From the NCBI RefSeq assembly GCF_003031585.1, contig NZ_PWAA01000042.1:1-64000 (forward strand): a stretch of DNA of 64,000 nt, in the 5' to 3' direction. Positions 45,981 through 53,304 of the stretch are shown piece by piece. The notes beneath the pieces are model-generated. The model ran no database searches. It worked only from the letters and a program-made list of their open reading frames with translations, and was not told the DNA's origin. Within the stretch, counting starts at the first letter, position 1. Every line of letters begins with the position of its first letter. Origin of the DNA: Thalassobius sp. I31.1 (GTDB lineage Bacteria > Pseudomonadota > Alphaproteobacteria > Rhodobacterales > Rhodobacteraceae). The translations under genes and the position numbers were made by a program.

Positions 45981-46767
45981 GCCGGGTCAGGTTGCGGGTG
46001 AGCAGGGTGATCAGGAAGATCCCTGCCGCCACACATATGATTGTCGGGCCAGCTGGTGTGTTGGTCTGGGCGGAAATGTAGATTCCCCCGACACCAGAGA
46101 GCGCACCAATGCCTGCGGCCATGGCGGCCATGGCTTCTGGCGTGCGGGCCCATGGGCGGGCGGCGGATGCCGGGATGATCAGAAGCGCGCCGATCAGCAA
46201 TGCGCCGACCACTTTGATTGCAACGGCCACAACCAGGGCCAGCGCGAGGGTCAGGATCAGTTCTTCGCGTTTTGGATTGATGTTGCTGGCATAGGCCAGA
46301 TCCGGGGAGAGGGTTGCTGTCAGAAGCTTTTGCCAGCGCCAGATCAGCAAGACCGCTATCAGCACAGTGCCGGACCAGATCAGGGCGAGGTCAGATTTGC
46401 CCACGGCCAGGATTTCACCGAAAAGCCAGGCCGACAGATCAATGCGGATGCCCTGAAGCAGGGAAACAATGACAAGGCCAAGGGCCAGGGCCGTATGGGC
46501 CAGCACGCCGAGGATGCTGTCATGGCCCAGCTGACGGCCCGCGAGCGTGGACAGCAGCAGCGCCATGATCAGAGAAATGCCAAGTACACCGGTCAGCGCT
46601 GAAGTACCAAGCGCCAGGGCAAGGGCGACGCCAAGGATGGCGGCATGGGCGATGGCGTCACCGAAATAGGCCAGCCTGCGCCAGACGACAAAACAGCCAA
46701 GAAGCCCTGCCGCGATGCCGGTTCCAAGCGCTGCAAGGGCGGCGCGGATAATAAAATCATCAAGCAT
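45967..46767 (-). CDS. znuB: Zinc ABC transporter permease
   Basis: Membrane subunit of the ZnuABC importer, 266 residues with about eight segments. The ABC-3 family signature is seen in GCFVVWRRLAYFGDAIAHAAILGVALA. ATG 46765-46767 is used; it overlaps the znuC end by 8 bp. Third gene of zur-znuC-znuB. Confidence 0.94.
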   Translation of the reverse strand: MLDDFIIRAALAALGTGIAAGLLGCFVVWRRLAYFGDAIAHAAILGVALALALGTSALTGVLGISLIMALLLSTLAGRQLGHDSILGVLAHTALALGLVIVSLLQGIRIDLSAWLFGEILAVGKSDLALIWSGTVLIAVLLIWRWQKLLTATLSPDLAYASNINPKREELILTLALALVVAVAIKVVGALLIGALLIIPASAARPWARTPEAMAAMAAGIGALSGVGGIYISAQTNTPAGPTIICVAAGIFLITLLTRNLTRLKTP

Positions 46768-47518
46768 CTTCAGTCTCTTCCAGCGGGTGGTTGCAATCCG
46801 GGCCATGGGGGTGGCTGTGGTCGTGCTGGTGGCGGTAAAGCGCCAGCGCACCCTGGGTTCCAGACCCGAACAGCGCCCGGTATTCCGGGGCAGAGGCCAC
46901 GATATCCGGCGTGCCGTGGCAGCAGACATGGCCGTTCAGGCAGATCACCCGATCAGAGCTGGCCATCACCACATGCAGTTCATGGCTGACCATCAGAATG
47001 GCGCAGTTTGTTTCTGCGCGCAGGGTTTCGATGCGGCGATAAAAGGCGGCGGATCCGGGTTGATCCAGGCCGGTGGTGGGTTCGTCCAGCATCAGAAGAT
47101 CGGGTTTTTCCAGCAAAGCACGCGCCAGAACCACACGCTGAAACTGCCCGCCGGACAGATCCGCGATCTGGCGTTTTTCCAGTTTCTCGGCACCTGCGGA
47201 TGCAAGCGCTGCGCGAATATCCGTCAGGCTGCGCCGTTTGGGCAGGGACAGAAACCGCGCTGCCGTCATCGGCAGGCTGGGATCAATGCGCAGGTTTTGC
47301 GGCACATAGCCAATGCGCAGGCCGTCACGGCGTTTCAGGCTGCCAGAGGTGATATCTGCCGCACCGGTAATGGCCCGCAGAAGCGATGTTTTGCCCGACC
47401 CGTTGGGGCCGACGACGGTGACGATTTCACCGGGGGCAATATAGAAATCCACATTGCGCAGGGCAGGGGTGCTGCCGGCGCGCACGGTGATGTCGCGCGC
47501 CTCGATCAGATTGCTCAT
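46760..47518 (-). CDS. znuC: Zinc ABC transporter ATP-binding protein
   Basis: ATPase of the zinc importer, 252 residues. Walker A is GPNGSGKTSL, signature DLSGGQFQRVVLARAL, Walker B LLMLDEPTTGLDQPG, and switch MVSHELHVV. The histidine-rich C-terminus (HQHDHSHPHGPDCNHP) may bind zinc as in other ZnuC proteins. Overlaps zur by ATGA. Confidence 0.95.
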   Translation of the reverse strand: MSNLIEARDITVRAGSTPALRNVDFYIAPGEIVTVVGPNGSGKTSLLRAITGAADITSGSLKRRDGLRIGYVPQNLRIDPSLPMTAARFLSLPKRRSLTDIRAALASAGAEKLEKRQIADLSGGQFQRVVLARALLEKPDLLMLDEPTTGLDQPGSAAFYRRIETLRAETNCAILMVSHELHVVMASSDRVICLNGHVCCHGTPDIVASAPEYRALFGSGTQGALALYRHQHDHSHPHGPDCNHPLEETEDA

Positions 47519-47994
47519 GTGGTTTTGACTTCCTGACAGCTGGGGCAGGTGCCTTCGACTTCAATCACTGCGGTGTTGATGGAAAAGCCCATTTTTTCAG
47601 CGGCGCGGCCAAGGTCGCCCGTCACAGGGGAGGCCGGGATTTCAGCAACCATGTCACAATCTGAACAGATCATGAAAGCCGGGTTGTGGTCTTCGCCCGG
47701 GTGCATACAGGCGGTCCAGGCGTTGAGCTTTTCAACCTTATGCGCAAAGCCATTGCTTTGCAGGAAATCCAGTGCGCGATACACAACAGGGGGCTGGCTG
47801 CCCAGGCCTTCCGCCGCAAGAGTTGGCAGAATATCGTAAGCGCCCAGGGCTTTATGCCCTTCCAGCAGCAGTTCCAGAACCCGGCGGCGCACCGGGGTCA
47901 GTTGCAGTTTATGGGCTGCACAGTGATCCTCTGCCGCTTTGATAGAGGTGGCGACACAGGTGCCGTGATCGTGTTTTTCGAATCCGGTGCTCAT
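47515..47994 (-). CDS. zur: Zinc uptake regulator Zur (Fur family)
   Basis: Zinc-responsive repressor, 160 residues. The winged-helix region LTPVRRRVLELLLEGHKALGAYDIL and PPVVYRALDFL is followed by the dimerisation domain with CxxC zinc pairs: ICSDC and CPSC, and HPGEDHN. ATG 47992-47994 is preferred although its Shine-Dalgarno is weak; a second in-frame ATG lies 15 bp upstream. It begins the zur-znuC-znuB operon, divergent from znuA with two palindromes between. Confidence 0.93.
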   Translation of the reverse strand: MSTGFEKHDHGTCVATSIKAAEDHCAAHKLQLTPVRRRVLELLLEGHKALGAYDILPTLAAEGLGSQPPVVYRALDFLQSNGFAHKVEKLNAWTACMHPGEDHNPAFMICSDCDMVAEIPASPVTGDLGRAAEKMGFSINTAVIEVEGTCPSCQEVKTT

Positions 47995-48023
47995 AGGGGG
48001 CTTTCGCATGTTTTGGCTTGCGA

Positions 48024-48073
48024 TGTTATAATGTATCATATAGGGGGTGGCGTCAAATGTAATATTATAACAT
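48024..48073. promoter_or_regulatory. Two Zur-type palindromes between zur and znuA
   Basis: TGTTATAATGTATCATA (48024-48040) and TGTAATATTATAACAT (48058-48073) share the TGTTATAAT half in opposite orientation. They are AT-rich islands in the 88-bp divergent region and match the Zur operator pattern of alphaproteobacteria. One box per promoter is likely. Confidence 0.7.
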
Positions 48074-48082
48074 GAGAGCCCC

Positions 48083-49090
48083 ATGCTGAAACATCTTCCT
48101 GTTGCTGCTTTGATTGCCTGCGCCACCCCGGCTTTTGCTGAGGTTCCGCAGGTTGTGACCGATATTGCACCGCTGCACTCTATCACCGCGCGCGTGATGC
48201 AGGGCGTGGGGGAACCGGCGGTTCTGCTGCCACCGGGTGCGGATCCGCACCATTATTCTATGCGCCCGTCTGAAGCGCAGTTGTTGCAGGATGCGGATCT
48301 GGTTCTGAGCGTGGGCGCGGGGCTAACCCCCTGGCTGGAAGATGTGACCGAAGATCTGGCGCCGGATGCGGTGGAAATGATCTGGGCGGAATTGCCCGGT
48401 GTGACCCTGATTGAGATCACCGGCGCGCATGGCGAAGGTGAAGCGCATGAACATGAGGATGCACATGACGCGCATGCTGACCATCACGATGATCATGCCG
48501 AAGAAGCACATGATGAAGGTGGGCATGAGGATCATGCTGACGAAGAAGGTCATGATGATCATGCAGGGCATGGGGATCACAGCGATGACCCACATGTCTG
48601 GCTGAATCCGGACAATGCCTCTGTTGTGGCCCGTGCGATTGCTGTTCAACTTGGGGAAATGGATGCAGAGAATGCGGCGCTTTATACGCAGAATGCCGAA
48701 GCTTTCGCCGCAGATATGGATGCGTTAAGCGCAGAATTTGAAGGTCAGTTGTCCGGGTCGACGGGCGCACATATCGTTACCCATGACGCCTATGCCTATT
48801 TCGAAACCCGCTTTGGCCAGCGTTCGGTTGGTGCCGTGACCGATTCTCATGCGGCGGAACCAGGTGCGGCCCATATCCGTGAGATCCAGGAGCTGGTGGC
48901 GGAACATGATGTGGCCTGCGTTATCGTAGAGCCAGCCTATAATCCGGGTCTGCTGGCCGCGGTGTTTGAAGGGCGTGCCTATGAGATCGTGGTTGCGGAC
49001 CCTTTGGGGGCTGAACATGAACCGGGTGCCGGATTGTATCCTGCCCTGCTGAAGGATCTGGGCGCAGCACTGGCGCGCTGCACAAAGTAA
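48083..49090 (+). CDS. znuA: Zinc ABC transporter substrate-binding protein
   Basis: Periplasmic zinc-binding protein, 335 residues with a signal peptide of about 19 residues. The zinc ligands are expected in GADPHHYSMRP and GAHIVTHDAYAYFE, with an aspartate later in VVADPLG. A mobile histidine- and aspartate-rich loop at about 113-169 (more than 20 histidines) marks it as ZnuA rather than a manganese protein. Divergent from zur. Confidence 0.95.
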   Translation: MLKHLPVAALIACATPAFAEVPQVVTDIAPLHSITARVMQGVGEPAVLLPPGADPHHYSMRPSEAQLLQDADLVLSVGAGLTPWLEDVTEDLAPDAVEMIWAELPGVTLIEITGAHGEGEAHEHEDAHDAHADHHDDHAEEAHDEGGHEDHADEEGHDDHAGHGDHSDDPHVWLNPDNASVVARAIAVQLGEMDAENAALYTQNAEAFAADMDALSAEFEGQLSGSTGAHIVTHDAYAYFETRFGQRSVGAVTDSHAAEPGAAHIREIQELVAEHDVACVIVEPAYNPGLLAAVFEGRAYEIVVADPLGAEHEPGAGLYPALLKDLGAALARCTK

Positions 49091-49140
49091 ACTTGCAAAG
49101 TAAACTTGCAAAATGTTCCTGATATGTTCATGTTGTGGGC

Positions 49141-49592
49141 ATGTCGGAACATCTGCCCAATCAACCGGGACAGAGGCTTGCGCGCGGCATTTGCCGTGCG
49201 TTCGCGTCTCTGGGCTGGGAAACGCTGCTGGAATATGTGCCAACGCGCGGATTGCGGGTGGATGTGATCGCGCTTGGCCCAAAGGGCGAGATTGCGATTG
49301 TGGAATGTAAATCCGGAATTGAGGATTTCCGTGCAGACCAGAAATGGCAGGGCTATCTGCCCTGGTGTGACCGGTTTTACTGGGCGGTGGAGGCGGTTTT
49401 CCGGTGGATGTTCTGCCGGATGGAACAGGGTTGATCATTGCAGATGCCTATGGCGGTGAGATCATCCGCGAAGCCCCGGAAATAAAACTGCCCGCCGCAA
49501 GACGGAGGGCAGTGACCTTAGATTTCGCACGCATTGCCGCGCGCAGGGATCGCAGATATCGCGATCCGGATGTCAGACATCTGGAAGGTTAA
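49141..49592 (+). pseudogene. mmcB: MmcB-family DNA repair protein, frameshifted
   Basis: Two overlapping frames together encode one MmcB-like protein (PD-(D/E)XK-type nuclease fold). The first (49141-49434) starts MSEHLPNQPGQRLARGICRAF and contains RGLRVDVIALGPKGEIAIVECKSG, but ends in an unrelated tail after FYWAV. The second frame resumes with GGFPVDVLPDGTGLIIADAYGGE. One missing base near 49391 (gtg-ga_-ggc-ggt) would rejoin them as WAVxGGFPVD. Either a recent mutation or a sequencing error. The core nuclease residues (D, E-x-K) lie before the break. Confidence 0.8.
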
Positions 49593-49595
49593 AGC

Positions 49596-49787
49596 TTACT
49601 TTCCTGTCTGTTGTTCAACACCGGCGGCAGCGGCCAGAATCTCTTCCGCGATCTCACGGGCTTCTTCGGGATCAAAATCCATTGGCAGTTCAATCCCGTC
49701 GCCTTCAATATAGATCCGTACCATGCCTTCATCGGTCGGGCCGATCTGAAGATTTGCGGTAATTTCACTTGGTGTATTGATGCCCAT
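49596..49787 (-). CDS. Small conserved acidic protein (DUF6324-like)
   Basis: 63 residues, acidic, no membrane segment: a beta-rich start (ITANLQIGPTDEGMVRIYIEGDGIELPMDF) and a C-terminal helix (PEEAREIAEEILAAAAGV). It resembles small proteins conserved in Rhodobacterales; no function is known. AAGGAG lies 11 bp before the ATG. It converges on mmcB with only 3 bp between. Confidence 0.75.
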   Translation of the reverse strand: MGINTPSEITANLQIGPTDEGMVRIYIEGDGIELPMDFDPEEAREIAEEILAAAAGVEQQTGK

Positions 49788-49963
49788 GGCGCGATTGCTC
49801 CTTAATTTGTTGTGTCGGGACTATCCTGTGTGGCAGCGGATGACAAGGGAATGCGGGTTTTGGGGTAGAGGAAGACCTGGGCGGGATGTCGGGCAAAAGA
49901 GATGCATTTTTCCGCATTCCGGCCCTTGCAATCCCCAGACTGCTCGGCTAAATCAGCGCCAGT

Positions 49964-50040
49964 GCCGCCTTAGCTCAGTAGGTTAGAGCGCCTGATTGTG
50001 GATCAGGAGGTCCCCCGTTCGAGCCGGGGAGGTGGTACCA
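49964..50040 (+). tRNA. tRNA-His (GTG anticodon)
   Basis: 77 nt with CCA encoded. Acceptor GCCGCCT / AGGTGGT, D-stem GCTC / GAGC, anticodon stem CCTGA / TCAGG with GTG at 49998-50000, T-arm CCCCG-TTCGAGC-CGGGG. The base before G1 is T, so no G-1 is encoded, position 73 is A, and the first pair is G1-U72. This is the unusual alphaproteobacterial histidine tRNA. Confidence 0.95.
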
Positions 50041-50247
50041 CTCCCATATATCATTGTTATCTGGCTTTCCTATCGAATGCTTCAATTCGGGGGCCAGCTT
50101 TACTCTGTGGATCTACTGTGTTTGGCTGCACATGTTCCTGATCAGGCGGCGGATTGGCGTAACGCTGTTCTGCAAGCTGTCAAAACAGTTTGATTGTTTC
50201 TTTCTGCCGGGCAATTCGGGCAGTTTCGGTAAAGGTGGTGACAAGCG

Positions 50248-50748
50248 ATGACATCAAATTCCATTCAAACCTGGGTAAAGTCGGCTTTCATGGCTGTGAT
50301 CGCCCTGCTGTTTTCTGTTTGGCCGGCTGTTTCTGATGGGCTGAGTTTTCACGAGGTGACGGGCCGGACAATCGACATGACGGAAGAGGTGCCGGACGGA
50401 CAGATGCTTGTGCCTGGAAGCGAGGACGCCAACGACATTTATATTGTGCGGGTTGATACTATTTTGCCGCAGGGCGCTTTTGCAGATGCTTATGCCAGCC
50501 TGGATCAAAATGGCGCCCCGGGTATAACCGTGGAATTTACGCCAGAAGCTTCTGCTGTATTTTCCCGGTATACGGCTGATAATGTCGGGAAGACTGTCGC
50601 CATTATTTTTGACGGTGAAGTTCTTACCGCGCCCCGGATTATGTCCGAAATTATCAGCAGTGTGGCTTTGATCACCGGCAGTTTTACCACGGAAGAGGCT
50701 GTAAATATTGCGGAGGAAATTAAATCTGGTGCAGATTTTCAGGACTAG
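50248..50748 (+). CDS. Secreted protein resembling the SecD P1 head
   Basis: 166 residues. A hydrophobic signal (about 12-30, ending AVSDG) suggests export. Residues about 91-163 read ITVEFTPEASAVFSRYTADNVGKTVAIIFDGEVLTAPRI...SSVALITGSFTTEEAVNIAEEIKSG, matching the periplasmic P1 head subdomain of SecD in order and spacing (NVGK..AIIFDG..L.AP.I....I.G.FT.EEA..LA). SecD's membrane helices are absent. It is either a free-standing relative of that domain or a remnant. Lies 207 bp after tRNA-His; the gap shows nothing else. Confidence 0.8.
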   Translation: MTSNSIQTWVKSAFMAVIALLFSVWPAVSDGLSFHEVTGRTIDMTEEVPDGQMLVPGSEDANDIYIVRVDTILPQGAFADAYASLDQNGAPGITVEFTPEASAVFSRYTADNVGKTVAIIFDGEVLTAPRIMSEIISSVALITGSFTTEEAVNIAEEIKSGADFQD

Positions 50749-50758
50749 AATCCTGTTT

Positions 50759-50899
50759 TCAGAACATCAGCGAGGCGCCCCATTGGATCAGCCGTCCGAG
50801 GTTGGTGCTGGTTTCTTCGGGGAAATAGTAAAAGCTTGTGCCAAGCAGCAGAAGCACCACCCATTTGTTGATCAGCAGGCGCAGAAGCAGGAAAAACAT
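50759..50899 (-). CDS. 46-residue single-pass membrane protein
   Basis: Short frame on the minus strand starting MFFLLLRLLINKWVVLLLLG and ending in GRLIQWGASLMF. One membrane segment at about 2-20, then a hydrophilic PEETSTNLGR stretch. GAGAGG stands at a good distance before the ATG. It lies in the otherwise empty gap between the SecD-like gene and the PCMT-like gene. Composition, ribosome-binding site and clean frame support a real gene; function unknown. Confidence 0.6.
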   Translation of the reverse strand: MFFLLLRLLINKWVVLLLLGTSFYYFPEETSTNLGRLIQWGASLMF

Positions 50900-51009
50900 G
50901 GAACCTCTCACAGGGCGTTTTGACAGCGGAGTCATACGATGGATCTATTGCCCCGGCGTGGCTTCTGTGGCAAGAGGATCATAACGAAACCAGACGAATG
51001 AGTTTAGTT

Positions 51010-51663
51010 ATGTCAGATTATGCCACCCGCCGTACAATGATGGTCGACACGCAGGTGCGCCCGTCTGATGTCACCAAGTTTCCAATCATTGATGCGATGC
51101 TGAAGGTTGAACGTGAAAACTACGTTCCCGAAGGGCAGCGTGATGCCGCTTATGCCGACCGTGAAGTGGTTTTGGCACCGGGCCGTGTTGTCACAGAACC
51201 GCGCACATTTGCCAAAATGCTGGACGCGCTGAACATTCAGCCGGATGAACTGGTGCTGAACCTGGGCTGTGGTCTTGGGTATTCCGCAGCGATTCTGGCA
51301 CGTATTTCTGATGCGGTTGTGGCCGTGGAAGACCTGGATGGTATGGCGGACGAAGCGCAGAGCATGCTGAGTGCAGCGGGCGCAGACAATGCGGCGATCA
51401 TGGAAGGTCCGCTGGCGGAAGGCGCAGCAAAGCACGGGCCATATGACGTGATCCTGATCGAAGGCGGCGTTGCGCAGATCCCGGCCATCATTGCGGATCA
51501 GCTGGCAGAAGGTGGCCGTATTGGTGCGACCTTTATGGACGGCGTGCTGGGCACCATGCGGATCGGTCAGAAAATTGACGGAACCATTGACTGGCGCGAT
51601 ATGTTCAACGCGACCGCCCCGGTTTTGCCGGGCTTTGAAGCGAACGTGGGCTTTACGCTGTAA
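51010..51663 (+). CDS. PCMT-like SAM-dependent methyltransferase
   Basis: Protein-L-isoaspartate O-methyltransferase family homologue, 217 residues. An N-terminal segment RRTMMVDTQVRPSDVTKFPIIDAM with VPE follows the PCMT pattern, then the SAM loop LNLGCGLGYSAAILARI and acidic partner VEDLD. The repair function is uncertain because the family is broad. ATG 51010 is chosen for homology; ATG 50998 is a near alternative and neither has a clear Shine-Dalgarno. It stands 107 bp before tolC. Confidence 0.85.
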   Translation: MSDYATRRTMMVDTQVRPSDVTKFPIIDAMLKVERENYVPEGQRDAAYADREVVLAPGRVVTEPRTFAKMLDALNIQPDELVLNLGCGLGYSAAILARISDAVVAVEDLDGMADEAQSMLSAAGADNAAIMEGPLAEGAAKHGPYDVILIEGGVAQIPAIIADQLAEGGRIGATFMDGVLGTMRIGQKIDGTIDWRDMFNATAPVLPGFEANVGFTL

Positions 51664-51770
51664 AAACGCAAAACGGGATGTGCATCAGCGCAGCTTTACC
51701 CGGACGACAGAAAATCCCAGATCTGCGTATCACTACATATGCAGATCATTGGTGTAACAGGAGACAGGGC

Positions 51771-53159
51771 ATGGGCATCGCATTTCGCAGGCTGAGCATT
51801 TCAGCATTGGCAGCAGTTTCGGTTCTTGCCGCATTGCCGGCAAAGGCAGAAACCCTCGCGGATGCGCTTGTATCTGCTTATGAGAATTCTGGCTTGTTGG
51901 AGCAGAACCGGGCAACATTGCGGGCTGCGGATGAAGGGGTGGCACAGGCTGTTGCGCGTCTGCGTCCGGTTGTAAGTTATACCATTGCAAGCCAGCGGAA
52001 TTACAGTAACGGTGACATCTCCGGCCGTTTCACGGAAACTGCGCACATTGATTTCAGTCTGCCGATCTATCAGTTTGGTCGGGGAAATCTTGCTGTTGAG
52101 GTGCAGAAAGAAACCGTTCTGGCAACCCGTGATGCGCTGACAGGCGTAGAACAGCAGGTGCTGCTGCGTGCGGTGTCAGCCTATATGAATGTGCGTCGTG
52201 ATTTGCAGTCTGTGGATCTCAGCAACAATCAGGTCCGTCTGATTTCAGAAGAACTGCGCGCTGCGCGAGATCGATTTGATGTTGGTGAAATTACGCGTAC
52301 AGATGTGTCTCAGGCGGAAGCCAGTCTTGCGCTGGCGCGGGCAAACCTGGCCGCACGTGAAGGCAGTCTCGCGGTTTCTCGCGAAGAATATCGGGCCGTT
52401 GTTGGCCGATATCCGTCTTCTCTGGCACGTGCACCGCGCGCGCCTTCTGCGGCTGCGGATATGCGTGCCGCGGTTAACATCGCGCGGCAAAACCATCCCG
52501 ATCTTAAGGGCGCGCAGCGTCAGGTCACAATCAGTGAATTGTCCCTGATGTCAACGGAACGCCAGATGTTGCCAAGCGTTAATCTGACTGCGCGAACCGG
52601 TGTGGTTGAAAATGATCGCGATCTGACCGGGAATATCGGTGTCAGCGTTACAGGGCCGATCTATCAGGGTGGGCAGCTGAAATCACTGCAGCGTCAGTCT
52701 ATGGCTCAACGGGATGCATCCCGCGCCAATCTTTTGCTCACCGGTCAGCGCATTGAACAGAATGTTGCAAACGCATGGTCACAGCTCCGCGTCTCTCAGG
52801 CGCAGATTACGGCGAGCAACCGGGCGATTACCGCGTCCCGGGCAGCCTGGGAGGGGGTGCGTGAAGAGGCCCGTCTTGGTGCACGAACAACACTGGATGT
52901 CCTTGATGCTGAACAAAACCTGCTTGATGCGCGCACCAATCTTGCCTCTGCGCAGGCGGATGCGCAGATTGCAGCCTATACGCTTTTGTCAAGCATGGGG
53001 CTTTTGACGGCTGAACATCTGAACCTTGGTGTTCAGACCTATGATCCGGCCGACTATTATAACGCTGTATCGGGTGCCCCGTTGGGGGCTGCGACCAGCG
53101 AACAGGGCGAACGTCTGGACAATCTGCTGCGTTCGATTGCCGGGGGTGGGAACAACTGA
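51771..53159 (+). CDS. tolC: TolC-family outer membrane efflux protein
   Basis: Outer-membrane trimeric channel for type I secretion and efflux pumps, 462 residues. Signal peptide of about 29 residues ends LPAKA-ETL. The two helical-repeat halves are visible, each with long alpha segments (AYMNVRRDLQSVDLSNNQVRLISEEL and ANAWSQLRVSQAQITASNRAI) and the family end LLDARTNLASAQADAQIAAYTLLSSMGLLTAEHL. AGGAGACAGGGC precedes ATG 51771. A strong terminator follows. Confidence 0.93.
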   Translation: MGIAFRRLSISALAAVSVLAALPAKAETLADALVSAYENSGLLEQNRATLRAADEGVAQAVARLRPVVSYTIASQRNYSNGDISGRFTETAHIDFSLPIYQFGRGNLAVEVQKETVLATRDALTGVEQQVLLRAVSAYMNVRRDLQSVDLSNNQVRLISEELRAARDRFDVGEITRTDVSQAEASLALARANLAAREGSLAVSREEYRAVVGRYPSSLARAPRAPSAAADMRAAVNIARQNHPDLKGAQRQVTISELSLMSTERQMLPSVNLTARTGVVENDRDLTGNIGVSVTGPIYQGGQLKSLQRQSMAQRDASRANLLLTGQRIEQNVANAWSQLRVSQAQITASNRAITASRAAWEGVREEARLGARTTLDVLDAEQNLLDARTNLASAQADAQIAAYTLLSSMGLLTAEHLNLGVQTYDPADYYNAVSGAPLGAATSEQGERLDNLLRSIAGGGNN

Positions 53160-53231
53160 TCTGGTGATCGTGAAAAAGATATAAACAGGTGATCCGGCTT
53201 TCGCGGTTAGAATTTTACCTGTCTGTTGTGT

Positions 53232-53275
53232 GAAGATGGTGCAGGGCGTATATTACCCCTCACCATCTTTTGTTT
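53232..53275 (+). terminator. Terminator after tolC
   Basis: 9-bp stem AAGATGGTG / CACCATCTT extended inward by AGGG / CCCT past one bulged C, followed by TTTGTTTT. Confidence 0.8.
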
Positions 53276-53304
53276 TCCGGATGTCGTAACCATAGGATCA
53301 GTCA

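Noticed and set aside
48323-48649. Methionine-rich minus-strand frame in znuA
   Set aside because: Antisense of the histidine-rich zinc loop (His codons read as Met codons). Artefact.
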